Shown in pieces: positions 1 to 5,577 of a stretch of DNA of 9,370 bases. The first letter of the stretch is position 1, and each line of letters opens with the position of its first letter. Origin of the DNA: CAYVLI01 sp964452105 [NCBI: uncultured Nitrospinota bacterium] (GTDB taxonomy: Bacteria; JAUXIQ01); contig CAYVLI010000030.1 of the NCBI GenBank assembly GCA_964452105.1, positions 4,117-13,486 on the forward strand, written 5' to 3'. The notes beneath the pieces were generated by a model, which saw only the letters and a program-made list of their open reading frames with translations, did not search any database and had not been told where the DNA came from. The translations under genes and the position numbers were made by a program.

Positions 1-351
1 ACCGCCCTGCCCTGCTTCCCCAACGACCTCAAGAAGAAAATACAGAAGGCCAGAGACATAGACGGACCCGCTTTCGTGCACGTACTTAGCCCCTGCCCCA
101 CAGGATGGGAATTTGACGTCTCGAAATCCATAGAAGTGGCCAGGCTGGCCTTCGAGACCGGCTCCTGGATACTTTACGAATCCCAGAACGGCAAACGCAC
201 CATCAACAGACTGCCTAAAGAGCGCAAACCCATTATAGAATATCTCAAGTTGCAGAGGCGCTTCTCACACCTCACCGAGGCCGATATCGCGGAGATACAG
301 AAAGAGATAGACGAACGCTTCGAAGCATTGACCCAAACGCAGCAGAACTAA
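1..351 (+). CDS. porB: 2-oxoacid (pyruvate):ferredoxin oxidoreductase, beta subunit, C-terminal part
   Basis: This is the last 116 codons of a gene that begins upstream of the window; the frame is open from base 1 and stops with TAA at 349-351. The subunit carries thiamine diphosphate and the proximal [4Fe-4S] cluster in the cytoplasmic enzyme that converts pyruvate (or a related 2-oxoacid) and CoA to acyl-CoA, CO2 and reduced ferredoxin. The visible part has the PorB-type stretch LPCFPNDLKKKIQKA followed by SPCPTGW at visible residues 30-36. The cysteine there (bases 94-96) is probably the isolated fourth cluster ligand. The tail (RKPIIEYLKLQRRF, then an acidic helical end) is also typical of PorB. 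The TPP motif and the other three cysteines lie outside the window. A VorB or IorB relative cannot be fully excluded. The gene ends at a strong shared terminator and faces the CoA-transferase gene. Confidence 0.9.
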   Translation, partial: TALPCFPNDLKKKIQKARDIDGPAFVHVLSPCPTGWEFDVSKSIEVARLAFETGSWILYESQNGKRTINRLPKERKPIIEYLKLQRRFSHLTEADIAEIQKEIDERFEALTQTQQN

Positions 352-390
352 AGGCATTTGAGTAAAGACATTTGATATATTTCCACTGGG

Positions 391-437
391 AAATAAACAT
401 GGGGGTCATTCGGTGAAGGATTCCCCCATGTTTATTT
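391..437. terminator. Bidirectional intrinsic terminator between convergent genes
   Basis: The arms AAATAAACATGGGGG (391-405) and CCCCCATGTTTATTT (423-437) pair perfectly over 15 bp around a 17-base loop. On either strand the G/C core is followed by a T-rich arm (TTTATTT). This lets one element end both the + strand porB-like gene (stop at 351) and the - strand CoA-transferase gene (stop at 448). The T-rich part lies inside the stem rather than in a separate tail, as is usual for two-way terminators. Confidence 0.85.
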
Positions 438-447
438 GAACCGACCT

Positions 448-1653
448 TTAGCTGCTGCTGGCCAGGCCTGAGGAAATGAATCCCTCTATCTGTTCGCCTG
501 TGTAGCCTGCCGCCTGGAGTATTTCTGTGCTGTGCTGTCCCAACCCGGGCCCCGGAGTGCGCACCTTCCCGGGAGTGCGCCTCAGTTTCGCCGGAATGCC
601 CACCTGCCTTATCTCTCCCTCTCCATCCGGATGCGGAAGGCGTACCACCATTTCGTTGGCCTGTACCTGCGGGTTGGCGAAGAGCTCCTGGTAGCTCAAC
701 ACAGGCCCGCAGATGATGTCCTCTTCCTCCAGCCGTTTCAGCCATTCGGCGGCGGTGTGCTCCTGAAATTTTTCCCTGACTATTGTCATTATCTCTTCGG
801 TATGCTCTATCTGAGCATCGTTGGTGCAGAAGCGGGGATCGTCGATGAGATGCTCTAATCCCATGGCCCGGCAAAAGCCCGGCCAGCGGTCTTCACGCAC
901 CGAGGCCAGCGTAATATGCCTGTCCCTGGTCTTGAAGGCGCCCCAGAGGCCGGGTATCAGCCCATGGCCTCTCCCTGCTTTCTTCGAGTCCTCTCCGGAT
1001 GCCATGTATGTGGACATCTCCCAGTGCTGGAGAGCCATCTGGGCGTCCAGCATGTTTATCTCCACCTCCTGTCCCACCCCATGCAGTTCACGGGCCATGA
1101 GCGCCACGACTATTCCCCAGGCCATCATCATGGCTCCTACCTGGTCTCCTACCGCTGTGCCGCAGGGCAACGGGTCGCCGCCCGGTTCCCCGGTCACGCT
1201 CATCACTCCTCCCATTCCCTGCATCACCAGGTCGAATCCGGGGCGTTTGGCGTAAGGGCCCCGTTGACCGAAGGCGGAGCCGGAGCAGTACACTATTTTT
1301 TCGTTCCGCTCTTTGAAATCCTCATAGGTCAGGCGGAAAGCTTCCATCACCCCCGGCCGGAAATTGTGCACCACGACGTCGCACATTTCCGAAAGCTTGA
1401 GGGCTATCTCTCTCCCCTCGGGGTTCCGAAAGTTGAGGGCTATGCTTTTCTTGTTACGGTTGAGGGCGTTGAAATAGGTATTATACGGTGGGTCTCCATA
1501 AAGCCAGGGCACGTCCCGACCCAGGTCTCCCCCTTCGATGTTCTCGACCTTCCATATCTCGGCGCCCATGTCCCCGAGCATCACCGTGGCGTAAGGGCCG
1601 AATTGCGCCCGCGTGAAGTCAAGTACTCTTATCCCTTCCAGCGCCATCACCAT
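448..1653 (-). CDS. Class III CoA-transferase (CaiB/BaiF family)
   Basis: A complete 401-residue protein, the usual length for this family of cytoplasmic enzymes, which move CoA from an acyl-CoA to a free acid through an aspartyl-CoA thioester. The N-terminus (LEGIRVLDFTRAQFGPYAT, then LGDMGAEIWKVE) is the typical Rossmann-like opening. NRNKKSIALNFRNPEG (65-80) and VVHNFRPGVMEAFRL (94-108) are family blocks. The predicted catalytic aspartate is Asp170 in AVGDQVGAM, matching Asp169 of formyl-CoA transferase. The start is placed at 1653 (MVMALEGIRV) because GGAGGGGG at 1658-1665 sits 7 bases ahead of it. The upstream ATG at 1668 would put that Shine-Dalgarno inside the coding region. The substrate cannot be read from sequence. 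The gene runs opposite to the E1/synthetase/thiolase cluster, so it has its own promoter, but its chemistry fits the same CoA-ester theme. Confidence 0.93.
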   Translation of the reverse strand: MVMALEGIRVLDFTRAQFGPYATVMLGDMGAEIWKVENIEGGDLGRDVPWLYGDPPYNTYFNALNRNKKSIALNFRNPEGREIALKLSEMCDVVVHNFRPGVMEAFRLTYEDFKERNEKIVYCSGSAFGQRGPYAKRPGFDLVMQGMGGVMSVTGEPGGDPLPCGTAVGDQVGAMMMAWGIVVALMARELHGVGQEVEINMLDAQMALQHWEMSTYMASGEDSKKAGRGHGLIPGLWGAFKTRDRHITLASVREDRWPGFCRAMGLEHLIDDPRFCTNDAQIEHTEEIMTIVREKFQEHTAAEWLKRLEEEDIICGPVLSYQELFANPQVQANEMVVRLPHPDGEGEIRQVGIPAKLRRTPGKVRTPGPGLGQHSTEILQAAGYTGEQIEGFISSGLASSS

Positions 1654-1657
1654 ATTT

Positions 1658-1665
1658 CCCCCTCC
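1658..1665 (-). promoter_or_regulatory. Ribosome binding site that decides the CoA-transferase start
   Basis: Read on the - strand this is GGAGGGGG, with 7 bases between its GGAGG and the ATG at 1653-1651. The other in-frame ATG at 1668 lies immediately upstream of it and has no such site, so the shorter protein is preferred. Confidence 0.75.
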
Positions 1666-1689
1666 CATATAGGAATGCTATGCAATTCG

Positions 1690-1719
1690 TAAAGAGGGCG
1701 CAGCAAGCAGCGCCCCTAC
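1690..1719. repeat. Small imperfect hairpin element, possibly a dispersed REP/MITE-like repeat
   Basis: GGGCGC (1696-1701) and GCGCCC (1710-1715) form a 6-bp GC stem around AGCAAGCA. The flanks (GTAAAGA on the left, CCTAC on the right) are partly complementary. The pentamer ATTCG lies just outside both ends (1685-1689 and 1720-1724), which could be a target duplication or chance. No second good copy was found in this window. It lies in the divergent intergenic region and has no T-run, so it is not an obvious terminator. Confidence 0.4.
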
Positions 1720-1748
1720 ATTCGAAAATGACTGTCAGGCGGTAATAA

Positions 1749-1776
1749 TTGCAAAGTCCGATGCATGAAGGATAAC
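1749..1776 (+). promoter_or_regulatory. Candidate sigma70-type promoter (weak)
   Basis: TTGCAA (1749-1754) is followed 16 bases later by GATAAC (1771-1776); each matches 4 of 6 consensus bases. It would start a transcript about 155 bases before the acoA-like gene, upstream of the palindrome at 1859-1881. In a moderately AT-rich intergenic region this match could be chance. Confidence 0.2.
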
Positions 1777-1842
1777 CGGAAATAAATTAAATTGTAAAGC
1801 CTATAAATTCAGTACGCTTTTCTGAACAACCCATCATACGGA

Positions 1843-1871
1843 TTGACCCCACAGGGAAAACCTGATAACCT
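1843..1871 (+). promoter_or_regulatory. Candidate promoter overlapping the palindrome (weak -10)
   Basis: TTGACC (1843-1848) matches the -35 box at 5 of 6 positions. A 17-base spacer puts the -10 position at TAACCT (1866-1871), which matches only 3 of 6 and lies inside the palindrome at 1859-1881. If it is real, a protein bound to the palindrome would block the promoter, and the leader before the E1 alpha gene would be about 60 bases. Confidence 0.22.
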
Positions 1872-1881
1872 TTATCAGGTT
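1859..1881. promoter_or_regulatory. 23-bp palindrome upstream of the E1 operon: operator or leader hairpin
   Basis: AACCTGATAA (1859-1868) and TTATCAGGTT (1872-1881) are perfect inverted 10-mers around CCT, centred about 66 bases before the E1 alpha ATG. The size and symmetry suit a dimeric repressor or activator site. In RNA it would form a stable 10-bp hairpin. It is followed at once by a second small inverted repeat, AGATG (1883-1887) and CATCT (1894-1898), which leads into TTTT (1898-1901). This would also allow a leader structure with a weak terminator-like second stem. No regulator gene is visible in the window. Confidence 0.5.
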
Positions 1882-1935
1882 CAGATGAGAATGCATCTTT
1901 TAATCCTCTCATGATGTTTAACGGGGGAAGCAGCC

Positions 1936-2904
1936 ATGGAACTTTCAAAGGATAAACTGCTCGACGTTTGGGAGAAGATGGTTAAAATCAGAATGTTCGA
2001 GGACCGCACGGGCGTTGAGTTCGCCGCAGGCAAGATGCCGGGCTTCGTGCATCTATACGCCGGTGAGGAGGCCGTGGCGGTGGGCGTTTGCTCGCACCTC
2101 GGCGACGACGACTTCATTACCAGCACCCACCGGGGTCACGGCCACTGCATCGCCAAGGGATGTAATGTGAAATTCATGATGGCCGAACTCTTCGGCAAGG
2201 CCACAGGATACTGCAAGGGCAAGGGCGGCTCCATGCACATAGCGGATGTCGATAAAGGTATCCTCGGCGCAAACGGCATTGTGGGCGCAGGCTTGGCTCT
2301 GGCCTGCGGTCCGGCGCTGATGGCCAAGGTAAAGGGCACCGAACAGGTCACGGTCTGTTTCTTTGGCGACGGCGCAAGCAATCAGGGCACCTTCCACGAA
2401 TCCTTGAACCTTTCCTCCATTTGGAAACTGCCGGTGGTTTATGTGGTCGAAAATAACGGCTATGCGCAGTCCACTCCCCAGGATTACCACCAGAACATCG
2501 ACGACATCGCCCTGCGAGCGCAGGCTTACGGCATACCGGGCATTTCGGTCGACGGAATGGATTTCTTTGCCGTCCATGAGGCTGCTGGAGAGGCCATAAA
2601 GCATGCGCGGCAGGGACATGGCCCTACCCTCGTCGAATGCAAAACCTATCGCTACTACGGTCATTTCCAGGGTGATGCCATGGCCTATCGTACAAAGGAA
2701 GAGATGGAAGAATACAAGCAGAAAAAAGACTGCCTGAAAATCTTCAGGAAAGCCATAACGGACCGCGGTCTCGTTACAAACGAGGAACTGGATGAATTAG
2801 AAAACAGGGTAACCCAGGAGATTAATCGAGCCGTAGAGTTCGCCGAGGAGAGCAAGTTCCCTGAACCGGAAGAAGCATTAAACGATGTCTATGTCGAATA
2901 TTAA
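1936..2904 (+). CDS. acoA: TPP-dependent dehydrogenase E1 alpha subunit (acetoin dehydrogenase/PDH type)
   Basis: A complete 322-residue protein, the usual length for acetoin or pyruvate dehydrogenase E1 alpha. With the beta subunit it forms an alpha2-beta2 enzyme that cleaves or decarboxylates acetoin or a 2-oxoacid on thiamine diphosphate and normally passes the acyl group to a lipoyl E2. The TPP/Mg motif runs from GDGASNQG (144-151) to VENN (171-174). THRGHGH (64-70) and the GHGPTLVECKTYRYYGH block (227-243) are standard E1 alpha features. The acidic, helical C-terminus is normal. GGGGGAAG at 1923-1930 stands ahead of ATG 1936 at good spacing. It is the first gene of the + strand cluster; the beta gene follows after 16 bases. 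The acoA label rests on family resemblance and on the AcoB-like partner. The true substrate is not established, and no E2 or E3 lies in the window. Confidence 0.9.
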   Translation: MELSKDKLLDVWEKMVKIRMFEDRTGVEFAAGKMPGFVHLYAGEEAVAVGVCSHLGDDDFITSTHRGHGHCIAKGCNVKFMMAELFGKATGYCKGKGGSMHIADVDKGILGANGIVGAGLALACGPALMAKVKGTEQVTVCFFGDGASNQGTFHESLNLSSIWKLPVVYVVENNGYAQSTPQDYHQNIDDIALRAQAYGIPGISVDGMDFFAVHEAAGEAIKHARQGHGPTLVECKTYRYYGHFQGDAMAYRTKEEMEEYKQKKDCLKIFRKAITDRGLVTNEELDELENRVTQEINRAVEFAEESKFPEPEEALNDVYVEY

Positions 2905-2908
2905 AGGG

Positions 2909-2915
2909 GGAGGAG
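2909..2915 (+). promoter_or_regulatory. Ribosome binding site that decides the E1 beta start
   Basis: GGAGGAG at 2909-2915 lies 5-7 bases ahead of GTG at 2921. The in-frame ATG at 2885 lies inside the end of the alpha gene and lacks a comparable site. The GTG is therefore the likely start, and the two coding regions do not overlap. Confidence 0.8.
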
Positions 2916-2920
2916 CTAAG

Positions 2921-3937
2921 GTGAGTGAGAGGATTGTTTCTTATCAGCAGGCTATAAATGAAGGCATCGTACAGGAAATGCGCAGAGACCCCAGTGTCAT
3001 AATACTGGGCGAAGACATAGCCGGCGGCGCGGGCAGGAAGGATAAGGGCATAGAAGACGTCTGGGGAGGAGCTTTCGGCACTACTAAAGGACTCATAACC
3101 GAATTCGGGTCGCAGCGTGTCTGGGACACGCCCATCACCGAATCGGGTTTCATGGGTGCGGCCATAGGGGCGGCTGCCACCGGTCTGCGCCCGATCGTGG
3201 AGTTGATGTTCGTGGATTTTGCAGGCGTCAGCTTCGACCAGATTATGAACCAGGCCGCCAAGCTCCGATACATGTTCGGGGGAAAGGCAAAAGTGCCTGT
3301 AACCATCTGCTGCACCATAGGGGGCGGGATGAGCGCGGCCGCACAACACTCACAGGTGCTCTATTCGCTATTTACCCATATCCCGGGCCTTAAATGTGTC
3401 GCACCCGCGGCTCCTTATGACATGAAAGGCCTCCTGGCCTGCGCCATAAGGGACGATGACCCTGTAATTGTCTTCTACCATAAAGGGCTTTTGGGACTGA
3501 AGGAAAACGTGCCTGAAGAGGAGTACACCCTCCCCCTGGGCCAGGCGGATATAAAAAGAGAAGGGAAGGACGTGACTCTCTGCGGAATATCCAGGATGGT
3601 TCAGGTATGCCTGAAGGCCGCTCAGAAGCTCGGAGAAGACGGTATAGACGCAGAAGTGCTGGACGTGCGCTCGCTCTCTCCGCTCGATGAACAGTTGATC
3701 CTCGATTCCATTTCGAAGACGTGCCGGTTGGTTGTCGTGGATGAAGACACCCCCAGATGCTCCATGGCAACGGACATAGCTGCGCTGGCGGCCGACAGGG
3801 GGTTCGACTATCTGGACGCACCCATAAAGAGAGTAACGCCGCCGCATACGCCGATTCCCTTCAGCCCTCCTCTGGAAAAATTTTACCTGCCCGATGAAGG
3901 TAAGGTCATAGACGCCGTCATGGAGCTTCTGGGCTGA
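2921..3937 (+). CDS. acoB: TPP-dependent dehydrogenase E1 beta subunit (AcoB-like)
   Basis: A complete 338-residue protein from a GTG start, the usual length. It supplies the pyrimidine-binding half of the E1 active site and the interface with E2. LGEDIAGGAGRKDKGIEDVWGG (29-50) is the acetoin-dehydrogenase-like form of the N-terminal block. TPITESGF (70-77) carries the glutamate (Glu74) expected to activate the TPP aminopyrimidine ring. AAQHSQ (140-145) has the conserved active-site histidine. VELMFVDF and the NQAAKLRYMFGGKAKVP segment are also AcoB-like. A transketolase C-terminal domain follows from about residue 205, ending PFSPPLEKFYLPDEGKVIDAV. All key residues are present, so a working alpha-beta pair is expected. 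What is odd is the next gene: a membrane protein rather than a lipoyl E2. A BkdA2 or PdhB role is possible, but the glycine-rich N-terminal block favours the acetoin branch. Confidence 0.91.
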   Translation: MSERIVSYQQAINEGIVQEMRRDPSVIILGEDIAGGAGRKDKGIEDVWGGAFGTTKGLITEFGSQRVWDTPITESGFMGAAIGAAATGLRPIVELMFVDFAGVSFDQIMNQAAKLRYMFGGKAKVPVTICCTIGGGMSAAAQHSQVLYSLFTHIPGLKCVAPAAPYDMKGLLACAIRDDDPVIVFYHKGLLGLKENVPEEEYTLPLGQADIKREGKDVTLCGISRMVQVCLKAAQKLGEDGIDAEVLDVRSLSPLDEQLILDSISKTCRLVVVDEDTPRCSMATDIAALAADRGFDYLDAPIKRVTPPHTPIPFSPPLEKFYLPDEGKVIDAVMELLG

Positions 3938-4046
3938 TTCGCACATCCACTCCAGAGCAAGTCGATTCCGTGCCCTGCGTAGAGGGAGCATTGGCGTCCC
4001 TGCCCTCATTATTTCTCTGCACTTGTAGCCTCTTCAAGGGAACGTC

Positions 4047-5522
4047 GTGGCGAGAGCATATCTGAATCGTAACAGGCTCAATCTTGTCGAGACAGGCATA
4101 TTCGTTTTCTCCTTTGTATACTTCTACATTTACATCGTCTCATACGGGCTGACACTCGATTCCGATGAAATTTCCCACATAAATTTCATCTATCAACTGC
4201 TGGATAAAGGCGTCGTGGCGGATTCGCTTGTAAAACCGTTTCCGTTGTTATTGGCCTTCTCAGGGTACTTCTTTTCCCCTTTCATGTATGAGCTGATAAC
4301 GGCGCTATTCACCGCCCTGCTGGTCCTTTACATATACAAACTCGGTGCGGTTCTTTTCAGCAGACCCGCGGGCCTGCTCGCATCCATATTCGTCTTGCTG
4401 AATCCGGTGACCTTTACCCTCACCATGGGAGGCAACTCGATAATCATCCAGGCCTCTCTGCTGTTCATGTCATTCCATTACCTGCTCGCCGCAGGAGCGC
4501 CTACGGACAAGAGCATGCGTTTATCCCTCTCCATGCTTTTCCTGAGCTGCCTGACCAGGCCGGAATCGCTGGTACTCGTCCCTGTGATGGCAGTCTATGC
4601 ATTGAAGGTCAAGCGATTTAACGGAATGAAAATTGTGATTTGGTATTTCCTGCTGTTTGTGGGGGTGATGTTCATCTGGCTGTTCAAAGATTACATCATA
4701 ACCGGCGACCCGCTATGGACATCCAAAAGCCTCAGCGAATATGCAAAAACCGTCCAATTCAACAAGCTGCCCACATACAGCGCCTTCCCGGCCGTTTTCA
4801 TGAGATATATCCACAGCATCTTCATTTCGGTACCATTTATTTCCATGGCCCTGTTAGGACTTCTGGTGAATATCAAAAACATGAGAAACGCCTCTATCCT
4901 GCCCCTGTCCTTTCTTCTCATCTTTGCAGCGTACTGGATACTGGCTGGCGGAGGCGCGGTCATTGTTCCCCGCTTCTTTTACATACCCTATCTTGTAATT
5001 GCCATATACTCTTCGGCAGGGATGTTCTACATCTCGGATAGACTACCGCTGCGGGGTGATTTCATTAAGATGGTACTGGCGTTCTCTGCAGCCCTCTTCT
5101 TGCTGTACCTGACGGAAATAAATAAAATAAGCGACAGCAGGAAGATAATGCAACTCACCGCTGAAATAAATAATGACATCATCAAGAGCACACAGGTATT
5201 GAAAGCCGAATTGAATAAAAACGAGGGAGCTTCGATACTGCTTTCGAGTAGAAGAATACCCCTGGCGGCCTTGGAAATGAGAAATTATAACGGATTGCGT
5301 TTCATAAGCTATCGCCAATTTTACAGTCGAAGAAAAGCAGCCGGGCAGGACATAGATTGGATAATCCTGGATATGCTGGATATGTACCCGAACACCGAGG
5401 TGCACCGATTCATGAAAAGAATGGTATTTTCAGAAAGCGAGCTCTTGAACCGGGGCATGAAGCTGAACAAGGTGTATAATATATCTCAGGAAGCGTTGTT
5501 GTTGAGTGTAAGTTTTAAATAG
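4047..5522 (+). CDS. Polytopic membrane protein, probable GT-C (PMT/GT39-like) glycosyltransferase
   Basis: A 491-residue protein beginning with GTG, with AAGGGA at 4036-4041 five bases ahead. The first membrane segment (about 14-34) is followed by a loop with DSDEISH (38-44). An acidic Asp/Glu pair at this place is the hallmark of GT-C enzymes, which use polyprenyl-phosphate sugars and act outside the membrane. More hydrophobic segments lie near 65-78, 83-104, 108-126, 131-150, 160-185, 195-213, 256-275, 283-300, 309-328 and 338-356. The VPRFFYIPYLVIAIYSSAG stretch resembles late PMT-family helices. A soluble tail of about 130 residues follows. The gene is visibly more AT-rich than its neighbours: hand counts give 25 G/C of 60 at 5101-5160 against 37 of 60 at 8041-8100. 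It has no clear link to the CoA enzymes around it, with gaps of 109 and 55 bases, and may be an insertion into the cluster. Acceptor and sugar donor are unknown. Confidence 0.75.
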   Translation: MARAYLNRNRLNLVETGIFVFSFVYFYIYIVSYGLTLDSDEISHINFIYQLLDKGVVADSLVKPFPLLLAFSGYFFSPFMYELITALFTALLVLYIYKLGAVLFSRPAGLLASIFVLLNPVTFTLTMGGNSIIIQASLLFMSFHYLLAAGAPTDKSMRLSLSMLFLSCLTRPESLVLVPVMAVYALKVKRFNGMKIVIWYFLLFVGVMFIWLFKDYIITGDPLWTSKSLSEYAKTVQFNKLPTYSAFPAVFMRYIHSIFISVPFISMALLGLLVNIKNMRNASILPLSFLLIFAAYWILAGGGAVIVPRFFYIPYLVIAIYSSAGMFYISDRLPLRGDFIKMVLAFSAALFLLYLTEINKISDSRKIMQLTAEINNDIIKSTQVLKAELNKNEGASILLSSRRIPLAALEMRNYNGLRFISYRQFYSRRKAAGQDIDWIILDMLDMYPNTEVHRFMKRMVFSESELLNRGMKLNKVYNISQEALLLSVSFK

Positions 5523-5577
5523 GTTTCAACGCTCATAGTGCGGCTCAACAAACATAATATGTCGGGAAGGCATAAAT

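Noticed and set aside
916-1692. Long open frame (258 codons) on the + strand opposite the CoA-transferase
   Set aside because: It is antisense to a clear family member, lacks a ribosome binding site and its translation has no recognisable domain. It is a by-product of the codon bias of the real gene.
1738-1754. Sigma54 promoter (GG...TTGC), as expected for AcoR-type control of acetoin genes
   Set aside because: GG and GC are present, but the spacing is one base too long for a -24/-12 promoter and the TGGCAC element is poor.
1841-1901. Possible TPP riboswitch: the - strand reads TGAACCTGAT, as in the thi-box, and the + strand gene is TPP-dependent
   Set aside because: The match stops after ten bases. 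The following CTGG-UAAU-CCAG helix, the CUGAGA loop and the closing AGGGA are missing, and it would be on the wrong strand for the E1 operon. The bases are better explained by the palindrome at 1859-1881.
2885-2920. ATG at 2885 as the E1 beta start, overlapping the alpha gene
   Set aside because: The extra 12 residues (MSMSNIKGGGAK) encode the ribosome binding site itself and are not family-like. GTG 2921 has an ideal site ahead of it.
3979-4010. Weak inverted repeats (AGGGA/TCCCT or GAGGG/CCCTC) after the E1 beta gene as a terminator
   Set aside because: The stems are only 5 bp, compete with each other and have no T-run after them. The 109-base gap may still hold a break between operons, but no terminator can be supported.
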